A DNA stretch of 31,122 nucleotides from Euryhalocaulis sp050486445 (GCA_050486445.1 JBJHDH010000033.1:1-31122), one strand, 5' to 3'. Positions 1 to 7,876 are shown, counted from the stretch's first letter. Numbers and translations are program-made. The notes: a model not told the origin generated them from the sequence alone.

Positions 1-281
1 GTTCATTGGGACGCACCACCACGTACCAAGGACAGGACACCCGCGTCCCCGCGGGCGCCCCGCTTCCCTTCGCTTTCATGACCCCGGCGGCCAAACCGCG
101 CGGCGCCGCAAACCTGTGCCTGTATGTCCGCCGCCGCCTGAAATCCCGCAGCCCGGCGGTTTCTGCCCGGCGCCATCTTCCCCCGGATCAGGAAAACGGC
201 AATCCATCGCTGCAAAATCAATATGTTGAGACTGGCCCGTCCCCTGCAATGCGGCTCCCCGAACTTCAGGGAGACCGTTCC
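1..281. other. Left-edge stretch with no supported gene
   Basis: Open frames run through this stretch on both strands, but they face each other, lack clear ribosome binding sites and match no family I recognise, so I call no gene. The plus-strand frame continues in phase into the small gene starting at 282, where a better start exists. An AT-richer patch near 205-235 could hold that gene's promoter, but no clean -35/-10 pair stands out. Confidence 0.4.
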
Positions 282-503
282 ATGCAGACGCGCAGCCACA
301 TCACCCCGTCCGACCTTGCCGAGATCGCCTGGATGCTGGTCGACCGGCATGGCGGACAGGCGCGCATCTATGCGGCGCAGGCGGTGGACGAGATGGAGGC
401 GCAGGGCGACGAGAAGCGCGCCCATGCCTGGCGGGCGCTGGGCTCGGTGATCGAGGACGCGCTGAAGGGCCGCCTGCCGCGCGCGGGCGTCACCACGCAT
501 TAG
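282..503 (+). CDS. Small hypothetical protein, 73 aa (DUF6961-like)
   Basis: Function unknown. The predicted product is a soluble, mostly helical 73-residue protein with the pattern LAEIAW..VDRHG near residues 12-25, then A..A...A..GD near 32-43 and W.AL near 49-52. This resembles the small alphaproteobacterial proteins I know as DUF6961, which share HG, GD and W positions; that match is from memory and tentative. The ATG at 282 is chosen because the similarity begins just after it and a purine-rich stretch (CAGGGAGA, 267-274) lies upstream at RBS distance. The frame is open further upstream without a better start. The TAG stop is the first three bases of an interspersed dyad repeat, so the repeat appears to supply the C-terminal end. 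No transmembrane segment or signal peptide is visible. Confidence 0.55.
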   Translation: MQTRSHITPSDLAEIAWMLVDRHGGQARIYAAQAVDEMEAQGDEKRAHAWRALGSVIEDALKGRLPRAGVTTH

Positions 504-557
504 AGCAATATCCGTTTGAATTGCATCTCCGATTCAATTCAAACGGATCACGCTCTA
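501..557. repeat. Interspersed palindromic repeat, copy 1
   Basis: A near-perfect dyad: TAGAGC, three bases, ATCCGTTTGAATTG, an 11-base loop, then CAATTCAAACGGAT, three bases, GCTCTA. Transcribed, it would fold into a long stem-loop. It looks like the short palindromic repeats scattered through alphaproteobacterial genomes (family memory, not searched). It starts on the stop codon of the 73-aa gene and lies 65 bases before the DUF924 start. It has no T-tract, so it is not a classic terminator. Confidence 0.8.
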
Positions 558-622
558 AGCGGCCCACAAGCCCCCTGTCCGCAGGGCTTGGAACAGCGCG
601 GCGGGCTGCTAGAACCCGCATC

Positions 623-1204
623 ATGCAATCCGCGCCGCCCGCACTCATCCTTGATTTCTGGCAGAAAGTTGGGCCCGAGGGCTGGTTCGGCGGCGGACCG
701 GCGCTGGACGCCGAAATCGCTACGCGGTTCGAGGCGTCGGTGCGCAACGCCTGCGCCCGGCTGGCGCAGGGGCCGCATCCCTGGGAGGTTTCGGCGCGCA
801 GCACGCTGGCGCTGCTGATCCTGACCGACCAGTTCCCGCGCAATATCTGGCGCGGCCTGACGCTGTCCTGGGCCGCCGACCCGCTGGCGCGCGGCGTCGC
901 CCTGCGCGCGGCGAACGCCGGCCAGGACCGCGAAATGGCCGGGCCGATGCGCGTGTTCTTCTATCTGCCCTTCACCCATTCCGAGGATATGGAGGACCAG
1001 AACCGCTGCTGCGCCCTGACCGAAGGTGCGTTCGGCGCGGACAGCGAATTTGCCCGCCACGCCCGCGCGCACCGGCGCATCATCGAGCAGTTCGGCCGCT
1101 TCCCGGAACGCAACGCCGTGCTCGGCCGTTCGACGACGGAGGAAGAACAGCGCTGGATCCGCATGGGCGGCTATGGGCGCGAATACGCACAGGGCGAGGC
1201 ATGA
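623..1204 (+). CDS. DUF924 family protein
   Basis: The 193-residue product matches the DUF924 family (PF06041), helical proteins with a TPR-like fold and no established biochemical role. Visible family signatures in order are LILDFWQKVGPEGWFGG near residues 7-23, the STLALLILTDQFPRNIWRG segment near 59-77, and YLPFTHSEDMEDQNRC near 114-129. The last of these is the most conserved part of the family. Length is typical (about 180-200 aa). The ATG at 623 places the LDFW motif at the usual N-terminal distance. The stop overlaps the selO start in ATGA (1201-1204), so the two genes are probably translationally coupled and co-transcribed. Family assignment is firm; function is open. Confidence 0.9.
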   Translation: MQSAPPALILDFWQKVGPEGWFGGGPALDAEIATRFEASVRNACARLAQGPHPWEVSARSTLALLILTDQFPRNIWRGLTLSWAADPLARGVALRAANAGQDREMAGPMRVFFYLPFTHSEDMEDQNRCCALTEGAFGADSEFARHARAHRRIIEQFGRFPERNAVLGRSTTEEEQRWIRMGGYGREYAQGEA

Positions 1205-2679
1205 CCGATTCCGCGCGCGCCGCGCCAGATGCGTCATGGCGTCCGGAAACGCGGATTCTGGAGCTGGGCGGCGCCTTTTACGATCCTGTCGCCCCCGCGG
1301 ATTTTCCGCAGGCCGTTCCGCGCTTCCGCAATGTGCGCTGGGCGGGGGAAACCGGGCTCGGCGATCTGACGGACGCGCAATGGGAGGCGCATTTCGCGCG
1401 CTTCGAGCCTCTTCCCGATAATCTCAGTCCCGCGCTGGCCCTGCGCTATCACGGCCATCAGTTCCGCTCCTACAACCCGCAGATCGGCGACGGGCGCGGA
1501 TTTCTGTTCGCGCAGATGCGCGACCGCGCCGGGCGCCTGCTCGATCTCGCCACCAAGGGGTCGGGCCGCACGCCATATAGCCGCACCGCCGACGGGCGGC
1601 TGACGCTTCAGGGCGGGGTGCGTGAAGTGCTGGCGGCGCAGCGTCTGGAGGCGCTGGGCGTGCTCACCTCAAAACCTTTCGCGCTCTATGAAACGGGCGA
1701 GCAATTGCATCGCGGCGACGAGCCAAGTCCGGCGCGTTCGTCCGTGCTGACGCGGCTGGGCTGGTCGCATGTCCGCATCGGCACGTTCCAGCGTCAGGCC
1801 TTCGAGGAATCGGCGGCGGGAATCCGCGCCCTGATCGATCATTGTGTCGGCGCCTATTATCCCGCGCTGGCGGACACCAGCGGCGAGGCCCGCGCCATCG
1901 CTCTGCTGGATGCGGCAGTCGCGGCGAATGCGCGGCTGACCGCGAGCTGGATGGCGGCCGGCTTCGTGCACGGCGTTCTCAATACCGACAATCTGAACGT
2001 GACCGGCGAGAGCTTCGATTACGGGCCGTGGCGTTTCCTGCCGCGCTATGAGCCGGGCTTCACCGCCGCCTATTTCGACGAGACCGGACTCTATTCCTAT
2101 GCGCGCCAGCCGGAATCGGTGCTGTGGGCGCTGCACCGTCTGGCCGAAACGCTGACGCTGGCCTGCGATGACCATGACGCGCTGGCCGGCGCGCTGGACC
2201 GCTTCGCGCCACTCTATGAGCGCGCGGTGGTGGAGGCGTTCTGCGCTCGCCTCGGCGTCCGGCCGGACGCGGAGATTGAGCGCTCCGCCGCGATGCTGCG
2301 CGCGCTGCTGCATTTCCTGCATCAGAGCCAGGCGGATTGGGAGCGCGTCTTCTACGACCTGTTCGGCGGCCCGGCGGATGAGGCGCGCCGCGCGAACAGC
2401 CCGCAGGCAAAACTCTATCAGGGCGAGCCGTGGGAGGCGTTCCGGGCGCTCCTGACGGCACACGAACCCGACCGGCCAGAGCGGCTGAAGCACCTCTATT
2501 TCACACGTGGCGCACCCGCGACGATGATCTATGAGGATGTCACCGCGCTCTGGGCGCGTATCGCAGAGGACGATGACTGGTCCGGCTTCGAAACGGCGCT
2601 GGCGGACATTGAACTCATGCGTCAGGCGCTGGATATGCGTCCCGCCGCCGAAACTTCTGCCGACCCGCGCGATGTGTAA
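1201..2679 (+). CDS. selO: Protein adenylyltransferase SelO (YdiU/UPF0061)
   Basis: SelO is a pseudokinase-fold enzyme that transfers AMP from ATP to Ser/Thr/Tyr residues of proteins and is linked to redox homeostasis. The 492-residue product is close in length to the roughly 480-residue bacterial homologs. Visible motifs are YHGHQF (83-88), GDGRG (97-101), KGSGRTPYSR (119-128), REVL with E142, and HGVLNTDN (257-264) followed by DYG (273-275). K119 and E142 correspond to the ion-pair residues, D263 to the catalytic residue, and N264 and D273 to the metal ligands of characterised SelO. The spacings K to E (23) and N to D (9) agree. No selenocysteine is expected in this lineage and no SECIS-like element was seen. 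It overlaps the DUF924 gene by 4 bases and ends 6 bases before the convergent HNH gene. Confidence 0.93.
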   Translation: MTDSARAAPDASWRPETRILELGGAFYDPVAPADFPQAVPRFRNVRWAGETGLGDLTDAQWEAHFARFEPLPDNLSPALALRYHGHQFRSYNPQIGDGRGFLFAQMRDRAGRLLDLATKGSGRTPYSRTADGRLTLQGGVREVLAAQRLEALGVLTSKPFALYETGEQLHRGDEPSPARSSVLTRLGWSHVRIGTFQRQAFEESAAGIRALIDHCVGAYYPALADTSGEARAIALLDAAVAANARLTASWMAAGFVHGVLNTDNLNVTGESFDYGPWRFLPRYEPGFTAAYFDETGLYSYARQPESVLWALHRLAETLTLACDDHDALAGALDRFAPLYERAVVEAFCARLGVRPDAEIERSAAMLRALLHFLHQSQADWERVFYDLFGGPADEARRANSPQAKLYQGEPWEAFRALLTAHEPDRPERLKHLYFTRGAPATMIYEDVTALWARIAEDDDWSGFETALADIELMRQALDMRPAAETSADPRDV

Positions 2680-2685
2680 GCCGGC

Positions 2686-3246
2686 CTACGGCTCCAGCTC
2701 CACATCCCAGTAGAGATAATCCATCCAGCTTTCGTGCAGGTGATTGGGCGGGAATTTCCGGCCCTGTCCCTGCAGCTCGTGCATGGTGGGCGGGCGCGGC
2801 GGGCTGCGCGGAAACATTTTCGCCTCGCGCATGGTGCGCCCGCCCTTGCGCAGATTGCACGGTGCGCAGGCGGTGACGATATTGCTCCAGGTCGTGCGGC
2901 CGCCTTTCGAGCGTGGCATGACATGATCGAACGTCAGGTCGTGCGCCGCGCCGCAATAGACGCAGGCGAAGCTGTCGCGCAGGAACACATTGAACCGTGT
3001 AAAGGCGGGCGAACGGTTCTGCGGAATGAAATCCTTCAGCGCGATTACGCTGGGCAGGTTCATCGCCATCGAGGGCGAATGGATCTGATGGTCGTATTCG
3101 CTGACAATATTGACCCGGTCCAGGAACACAGCCTTGACCGCCTCCTGCCAGGGCCAGAGCGACAGCGGATAATAGGACAGCGGCTGATAGTCCGCGTTCA
3201 GCACCAGACAGGGCCAGCCGCGCGGCGGTTGGGTCATCACCTGCAT
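2686..3246 (-). CDS. HNH endonuclease family protein
   Basis: The 186-residue product belongs to a conserved alphaproteobacterial HNH nuclease group. The zinc-bound betabetaalpha-metal core runs from C95-x2-C98 through D107-H108 and PRSKGG (111-116) to N122 and C127-x2-C130 followed by N131, with all four cysteines and the central DH pair intact. The N-terminal third (VLNADYQPLSYYPLS, 16-30) and the C-terminal segment (FPPNHLHESWMDYLYWD) are characteristic of the group, so the protein is full length. The frame is open upstream to 3342, but conservation begins at MQVMTQPPRGW, so I chose the ATG at 3246; the ATG at 3237 is an alternative. It is probably a DNA nuclease, but no restriction-modification partner is nearby and its cellular role is unknown. 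It converges on selO with a 6-base gap. Confidence 0.88.
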   Translation of the reverse strand: MQVMTQPPRGWPCLVLNADYQPLSYYPLSLWPWQEAVKAVFLDRVNIVSEYDHQIHSPSMAMNLPSVIALKDFIPQNRSPAFTRFNVFLRDSFACVYCGAAHDLTFDHVMPRSKGGRTTWSNIVTACAPCNLRKGGRTMREAKMFPRSPPRPPTMHELQGQGRKFPPNHLHESWMDYLYWDVELEP

Positions 3247-3352
3247 TCCGCGGCCCCCGCGGACGCATACGATATCGGGGCGCAACTCCTGAAGACGCGG
3301 CCTCCCAATCCTGCCCGGCGGACGATTCGCAACGCCAAGCACGGCGGACTTT

Positions 3353-3426
3353 AGAGCAATTCCAGCGAAAGTGGGAACCGGTTTCGCGTCCGGGATTGCG
3401 GAGACATAAAGCCACGCTTTTATGTC
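3353..3426. repeat. Interspersed palindromic repeat, copy 2 (different family)
   Basis: It begins AGAGCAATTCCAGCGAAAGT and runs to GGGATTGCG. Outer arms GCAAT/ATTGC enclose inner arms GCGAAA/TTTCGC. A second small dyad, CATAAA (3405-3410) with TTTATG (3419-3424), follows. The start resembles a widespread Rhizobiales/Caulobacterales repeat beginning AGAGCAATTCCAGCGAAAGT (from memory). It lies in the gap between two minus-strand genes. Confidence 0.75.
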
Positions 3427-3458
3427 GGCGCCATGACTCTGCGAGGCGAAAGACCGCC

Positions 3459-4160
3459 TCAGGCGCCTGGCGGCGCGCTCTCTATTTTATGGGCGCCTGG
3501 CGGCAGGCGCAGCGTGCCGGCGAACGCCTCCGCCAGGAGGCCGGCGGCGATCCGGAAGGCGTCCGGCCCGATCGTGTGCGGCAGGTTCGGCGTCAGATGC
3601 ACCGCCACGCCCAGCCCCAGACCGGCCAGAACCTGCGCCGTGGCGATGCTGGAGGTGTACATCACCACCGTATCGGCCTCGCCATGGGCGAGAAACACCG
3701 GTGGCTTGCAGCGCAGCTCCGCTTCAGTCGAAGCAGCGTCGGGCAGACCGCCGGAGAAACCGACAATCAGCGCCGGAGCCTCTTTGCGGCGCAGTCCGGT
3801 GAACAGCGACAGCATCGTCCCCTGGCTGAACCCGATCAGCGCCAGATTCGCATCGGAAAGCCCGGTCCGCGCCAGTTCGGCGTCCAGAAACTCGTCCAGC
3901 GCGGGCGCCGCGGCGCGGGCCCCGCGCGACATTTCGTCCATATCCCGCATGCTGAGCGGAAACCATTGCCGGCCCGACGGGACTTCCGGAACCGGATCGG
4001 GGGCGTCGGGCGCCACAAATTCGGCGTCGGGCAGGACAGCGCCCAATTGCTCGGCCAGGCCGATCAGGTCGGCGCCATCGGCGCCATACCCATGGACGAA
4101 CACGACAAGCTGTTTGGCGGGACCGCCAGAGGCGGGCGCGCGGCGCGGACCGTCAATCAT
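3459..4160 (-). CDS. Phospholipase/carboxylesterase (alpha/beta hydrolase)
   Basis: A 233-residue alpha/beta hydrolase of the phospholipase/carboxylesterase family (Abhydrolase_2, PF02230), which cleaves ester or thioester bonds on small esters, lysophospholipids or acyl-proteins. Visible features are the oxyanion-hole HGYGADG (23-29), the nucleophile elbow GFSQG (110-114, Ser112), the acid HGEADTVV (Asp163) and the catalytic His195 in LPHTIGPDA. The triad is complete and the length is typical (210-240 aa). No signal peptide is seen, so it is probably cytoplasmic. The ATG at 4160 starts just before the first beta strand (KQLVVFVHG). A dyad repeat starts 10 bases upstream of the start codon. 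The true substrate cannot be read from the sequence. Confidence 0.9.
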   Translation of the reverse strand: MIDGPRRAPASGGPAKQLVVFVHGYGADGADLIGLAEQLGAVLPDAEFVAPDAPDPVPEVPSGRQWFPLSMRDMDEMSRGARAAAPALDEFLDAELARTGLSDANLALIGFSQGTMLSLFTGLRRKEAPALIVGFSGGLPDAASTEAELRCKPPVFLAHGEADTVVMYTSSIATAQVLAGLGLGVAVHLTPNLPHTIGPDAFRIAAGLLAEAFAGTLRLPPGAHKIESAPPGA

Positions 4161-4170
4161 GCGGACTGCC

Positions 4171-4232
4171 TAAAGCGTTTTCAGAAAAAGTCGATCCACT
4201 TTGAAAGTGCGGCCAGGCAAAGAGCTGGGAGA
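4171..4232. repeat. Interspersed repeat, copy 3 (degenerate)
   Basis: It starts TAAAGCGTTTTCAGAAAAAG and ends near AGGCAAAGAGCTGGGAG. It resembles, with decay, an alphaproteobacterial repeat whose copies begin AGCGTTTTCAGGAAAAGTG and end AAAGAGCTAGAGC (from memory). It lies between the divergent hydrolase and response-regulator genes, where it could overlap their promoters. Confidence 0.55.
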
Positions 4233-4319
4233 GGCGGAACGCCGCCGCGATGAACGGCCCGGAAACGATGCCGGAAACAGACGGATGGGAGCGGGCGGCG
4301 GAAATGTTACAACACCGCT

Positions 4320-5093
4320 ATGAACGGCGCGCGCGAGACGGAACGGGAACGGGGTCACCTTCTGGTGGTCGATGACGATGACGGCATCCGCCGTCTGCTG
4401 CGCGATTGGCTGAAGGCGCAGGGATTCCGCGTCACCGAGGCCGCCAACGCGGCCAAAGCCCGCGCCCGGATGGCGATGATGGATTTCGACCTGATCGTGC
4501 TGGACGTGATGATGCCGGGCGAGGACGGATTTTCCCTCACCGCCGCCATCCGTCAGACGGCGCAGACGCCAATTCTGCTGCTGACGGCGCGCGGTGATCC
4601 GGGCGACCGCATCCGCGGCCTGTCGCTGGGCGCGGACGATTATCTGGCCAAGCCGTTCGAGCCGGAAGAGCTGGTGTTGCGCATCGAGGCGATCCTGCGC
4701 CGCGCCGCGCCGCGCGCACGCGCCGCGCGCGTGGCGTTCGGCGGCTGGACCTACGATCTGGACGCTCAGGAGCTGCGCCGCGGCCAGACGCGGGTGCGCC
4801 TGACCGGCGGCGAGGCGGCCCTGCTGACCGCGCTGGCGGCGCGTCCGGGCGAGCCGGTCTCGCGCGAAGCGCTGGCGGCGCGCACATCGGGCGGCGAGGA
4901 ACGCAGCGTCGATGTGCAGGTCGCGCGCCTGCGGCGCAAGATCGAGCCCGATCCGCGCGCGCCAGTACATTTACAGACCGTGCGCGGCGCCGGTTACCGA
5001 CTGGCGGCGCACGCCGCCGAATCAGAAGTGACGGCGATCGCCGCCAATTCAGAAGCGGTGGCGTCCGCCGGCGATGCCGGAGATCAGCTCTGA
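4320..5093 (+). CDS. OmpR-family response regulator
   Basis: A 257-residue two-component DNA-binding regulator. The receiver domain (about 12-125) has the acidic pocket D18-D20, phospho-acceptor D62 in LIVLDVMMPGEDG, T89 and K111 (YLAKPFEP). A winged-helix effector domain (about 138-232) ends in the typical TVRGAGYRL. A 25-residue Ala/Ser-rich tail follows, slightly longer than usual. The stop overlaps the start of the histidine kinase by one base (TGATG), so the pair is translated together. A short dyad, TGTTACAACA (4305-4314), sits just before the ATG and could be a regulator site. The OmpR/EnvZ-like pairing is clear; the signal and regulon are not. The porin downstream suggests envelope or phosphate control. 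Confidence 0.93.
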   Translation: MNGARETERERGHLLVVDDDDGIRRLLRDWLKAQGFRVTEAANAAKARARMAMMDFDLIVLDVMMPGEDGFSLTAAIRQTAQTPILLLTARGDPGDRIRGLSLGADDYLAKPFEPEELVLRIEAILRRAAPRARAARVAFGGWTYDLDAQELRRGQTRVRLTGGEAALLTALAARPGEPVSREALAARTSGGEERSVDVQVARLRRKIEPDPRAPVHLQTVRGAGYRLAAHAAESEVTAIAANSEAVASAGDAGDQL

Positions 5094-6412
5094 TGCGCCG
5101 GACCCTGAAGGATTTTCTGCCAAAGAAACTCTACCGGCGGACGCTGCTCATCATCATCCTTCCGGTAGCAATCATGCAGGTCGTGGTGGTCTATACGTTT
5201 TTCGACCAGCACTGGCAGACCGTGACAGCGCGCATGGCCGAAGGCACGGCCGGCGATGTCGCCTATCTCACGCGCCTGTTCGAGCGGAACCCGGAAGGGT
5301 TCGAACAGGCGGCGGCGGATTTCTATGACACCACGCGGGTGTCCGCCGTCTTCGCATCGGGCGAAATCCTGCCTTTGACCATGCGTCCGGCTTTTTTCAC
5401 CACGCTGGACCGCACGCTGCGCCGCGCGCTGGACGGCCATCTGGAAGCCCCGTTCTGGTTCGACGCCACGCGCTATCCCGCCTATATCGATATCCGCGTG
5501 GCGGTGACGGATGGCGTGCTGCGCATCATCGTCCAGCGCGACCGGGTGTTCGCGCCCAGCGGCTTTATTTTTCTGATCTGGCTTGTCGGCGCCTCGGTGC
5601 TGCTGACGCTGGTCAGCGTGCTGTTCATCAAAAATCAGGTGCGCGCGGTGCAGCGGCTTGCCGACGCGGCGCAGGCGTTCGGTCTTGGCCGCGACAGCGA
5701 AGGATTCAAGCCCGGCGGCGCCACCGAGGTCCGCCGCGCCGCGCAGTCCTTTCTGGAAATGCGGGACCGCATCCGGGCGCATATGGAGCAGCGCACCGCG
5801 CTGCTGGCCAGCGTCAGTCACGATCTGCGCACGCCGCTGACACGGCTGAAACTGGCCCTGGCCATGGCCCCGGCGGGCGAATGGCGCGACCGGGCGCGCG
5901 GCGATCTGGATGAGATGCAGGAGATGCTGGACGAATATCTGGCCTTCGCGCGCGGTCAGGTCGAGGGCGAACCGGAGCAGGCGGATATCGCGGCGATTGC
6001 GCGCATGGCGGCGGAGGCGGCGGCGCGCGGCGGGGCCGGGGTCGCGCTGGAGCAGGACAACGCCAATGGCGAGCTGGCGGCGCCGGTCCGGGCGCCGGCG
6101 TTGCGCCGCTGCATCGCCAATCTGCTGGACAACGCCGCCGCTTTTGGCGGCCAGGTGCGGATGCAGGTGCGCCGGGATGAGGACGCGATAGAGATTCTGG
6201 TCGATGACAACGGGCCGGGCATTCCGGCAGAGCGGCGGGAGGAAGCCTTCCTGCCGTTCAACCGGCTCGACCCGGCCCGGAATCAGAACCGGCGCGGCGT
6301 CGGGCTGGGCCTGGCCATCGCCCGCGATGTGGCGCGGGGCCATGGCGGCGACGTGACGCTGGAGGATTCTCCGTTGGGCGGCCTGCGCGCCCGGCTGCGC
6401 ATTCCTGTATGA
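5093..6412 (+). CDS. EnvZ-like sensor histidine kinase
   Basis: A 439-residue inner-membrane sensor kinase, partner of the preceding regulator. Two transmembrane segments (about 17-36 and 158-179) flank a periplasmic domain of about 120 residues; a HAMP region (about 180-232) follows. The H-box SVSHDLRTPLTRLKL carries the phospho-accepting His243. The catalytic domain shows the N-box IANLLDN (341-347), G1 box DDNGPGIP (371-378) and G2 box GVGLGLAIARD (402-412). All catalytic motifs are intact and the length matches EnvZ-type kinases. The start ATG overlaps the regulator's stop. The stop codon is followed 122 bases later by the porin start, with a Pho-box-like repeat between. Confidence 0.93.
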   Translation: MRRTLKDFLPKKLYRRTLLIIILPVAIMQVVVVYTFFDQHWQTVTARMAEGTAGDVAYLTRLFERNPEGFEQAAADFYDTTRVSAVFASGEILPLTMRPAFFTTLDRTLRRALDGHLEAPFWFDATRYPAYIDIRVAVTDGVLRIIVQRDRVFAPSGFIFLIWLVGASVLLTLVSVLFIKNQVRAVQRLADAAQAFGLGRDSEGFKPGGATEVRRAAQSFLEMRDRIRAHMEQRTALLASVSHDLRTPLTRLKLALAMAPAGEWRDRARGDLDEMQEMLDEYLAFARGQVEGEPEQADIAAIARMAAEAAARGGAGVALEQDNANGELAAPVRAPALRRCIANLLDNAAAFGGQVRMQVRRDEDAIEILVDDNGPGIPAERREEAFLPFNRLDPARNQNRRGVGLGLAIARDVARGHGGDVTLEDSPLGGLRARLRIPV

Positions 6413-6430
6413 AGAAGATGGCGCTGGGGA

Positions 6431-6448
6431 TTGTCACCGCGCTGTCAC
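6431..6448 (+). promoter_or_regulatory. Pho-box-like direct repeat upstream of the porin
   Basis: TTGTCAC (6431-6437), four bases CGCG, then CTGTCAC (6442-6448): two 7-mers on an 11-base period, which is the layout of a PhoB box (consensus CTGTCAT, 4 bases, CTGTCAT/C). A further half-site, GCGTCAC (6464-6470), sits exactly 22 bases after the second. It lies 86 bases before the GTG start of a phosphate-selective porin, which fits PhoB activation under phosphate limitation. The site could instead bind the adjacent OmpR-family regulator. Confidence 0.6.
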
Positions 6449-6534
6449 AGAGGCGATGCGAAAGCGTCACGAACCCGGCGCATAAGCCCCGCGACTCCGG
6501 ACGGTCCTGTCCGGTCCATCGAGGGGGAATTACC

Positions 6535-7737
6535 GTGAAACGTATTGCTGCTTCGCTCGCCATCCTCTGCATGGCGTCCACCCCGGCCTTGGCGCAGAAC
6601 CTGATCGGGGATCTCCCTTATCAGGGCATCCCGGCCTTCACCGCCCCGGGAACCGGGCTTTCCGTTACGATCCGCGGCCGCGCTTTGTATGATTTTGCCG
6701 ATGTCGATCACTCCTATCCCGGCCCTAACCAGCCGGCGGTCGTGTCTGACAACGACTGGCGCACCTTGCGTATCGGCGCGGACCTTTCCGCCGGCGCCAT
6801 GAGCGCCACCGCGGAATTCGAGATTTCGACCAGCGGGATCAACCCGCAGGATTTGAACGTCTCCTTCCGCGCGGCCGATGGCGTGACCATCACCGCCGGC
6901 CAGTTCAAGGAAGCGTTCTCGATGGATAACCTGACCTCGGGCCGTTTCACCACGCTCATGGAACGCGGCTCGGTGGTGGGCGCGCTCGGCCTGTCGCGCC
7001 GGTTCGGCGTGCGGCTGGCGGTCAACGGCTCCAACTGGAGCTGGACCACGGCGATGCAGGGCGATCCGATGAACGAACTGCGCGTCAGTTCCCGGGCCAT
7101 GGCCGCTTCGTCGCGCCTGACCTTCGCGCCGGTTCTGGACAGCAGCAACCAGCGCTTCGTACATCTGGGCGCGGCCATCCTGCACCGCAAGTATGACGGG
7201 ATGTCCCGCTATCGTCAGCGCCCGATGACCGCCCGGTCCGACCGGGTGATCGATACCGGCGTGTTCGCCGACTCCGACATCGTGGCGGGTCTGGAACTGG
7301 CCGGTGGTTTTGGTCCGTTCCACTTCCAGAGCGAATACGCCCGGGTGTGGGCCGACGCGGCCGCGGGGCCGGCGGCGGGCAGCACGGTCAATTTCGACGC
7401 CGCCCATCTCCAGGTCGGCTGGTTCGTAACCGGCGAGCATCGCCGCTATCGTGGCGACCGGGGCACGTTCGACCGTACCAGCCCGCGCAACCAGCTGGGC
7501 CGCGGCGGCTTCGGCGCGCTGCAACTGGCCGCGCGTCTGGACTGGGCCGATCTGAATGACGGTCTGGTCCAGGGGGGCAAGATGACCAGCTGGACAATCG
7601 GCGCGAGCTGGTTCCCGACATCGCGCACCCGCTGGGCGGTCGAGTACACCGACGCCAGCGCGACCAGCGGCGCGGCCCGCAATTTCGGCAAGGGTTCGTC
7701 GGAAGTGCTGCAGACCCGTCTGCAATTCGACTGGTAG
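6535..7737 (+). CDS. Phosphate-selective porin (OprO/OprP family)
   Basis: A 400-residue outer-membrane beta-barrel of the phosphate-selective porin O/P family (PF07396), a channel for phosphate or other anions. I chose the GTG at 6535, preceded by the RBS GAGGGGG (6521-6527), because it begins a clean signal peptide: basic MKRIA, a hydrophobic core, and a probable cleavage after ALA at residues 18-20, giving a mature start at QNLIG. The frame stays open to an ATG at 6409, but that would add 42 residues before the signal. The mature protein alternates polar and hydrophobic residues, shows the family segment GQFKEAFSMDNLTSGRFTTLMERG near 120-145, and ends in the aromatic QFDW typical of barrel proteins. 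No TonB box is seen. A Pho-box-like repeat lies upstream and a strong terminator downstream. Confidence 0.87.
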   Translation: MKRIAASLAILCMASTPALAQNLIGDLPYQGIPAFTAPGTGLSVTIRGRALYDFADVDHSYPGPNQPAVVSDNDWRTLRIGADLSAGAMSATAEFEISTSGINPQDLNVSFRAADGVTITAGQFKEAFSMDNLTSGRFTTLMERGSVVGALGLSRRFGVRLAVNGSNWSWTTAMQGDPMNELRVSSRAMAASSRLTFAPVLDSSNQRFVHLGAAILHRKYDGMSRYRQRPMTARSDRVIDTGVFADSDIVAGLELAGGFGPFHFQSEYARVWADAAAGPAAGSTVNFDAAHLQVGWFVTGEHRRYRGDRGTFDRTSPRNQLGRGGFGALQLAARLDWADLNDGLVQGGKMTSWTIGASWFPTSRTRWAVEYTDASATSGAARNFGKGSSEVLQTRLQFDW

Positions 7738-7780
7738 TACGAGCAGGCAATCCCTTCGGGGTTCTGTTCTCCAGACTTGA

Positions 7781-7820
7781 GCGCCGGTCGCCGCGAACGC
7801 GGCGGCCGGCGCAATTTTTT
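7781..7820 (+). terminator. Rho-independent terminator of the porin gene
   Basis: A 15-bp stem pairs GCGCCGGTCGCCGCG (7781-7795) with CGCGGCGGCCGGCGC (7798-7812), one G-T wobble, followed by AATTTTTT. It is 44 bases past the porin stop and separates it from the convergent glycosyltransferase gene. Confidence 0.85.
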
Positions 7821-7876
7821 GCGCGGCGGCGACAGTCGAGGACAAAGAGCGCCGTTTCCCGGGCTTCCCGCCAGCT

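Noticed and set aside
5084..6343. A 419-codon minus-strand frame opposite the histidine kinase
   Set aside because: Antisense shadow: the kinase has all H, N and G boxes, while the opposite frame has no recognisable domain.
6409..6534. Upstream start of the porin at ATG 6409
   Set aside because: It would put 42 residues before a clear signal peptide and overlap the Pho-box-like site; GTG 6535 has a strong RBS.
6445..7845. A 466-codon minus-strand frame opposite the porin
   Set aside because: It runs through the porin terminator and the Pho-box-like site and has no family likeness.
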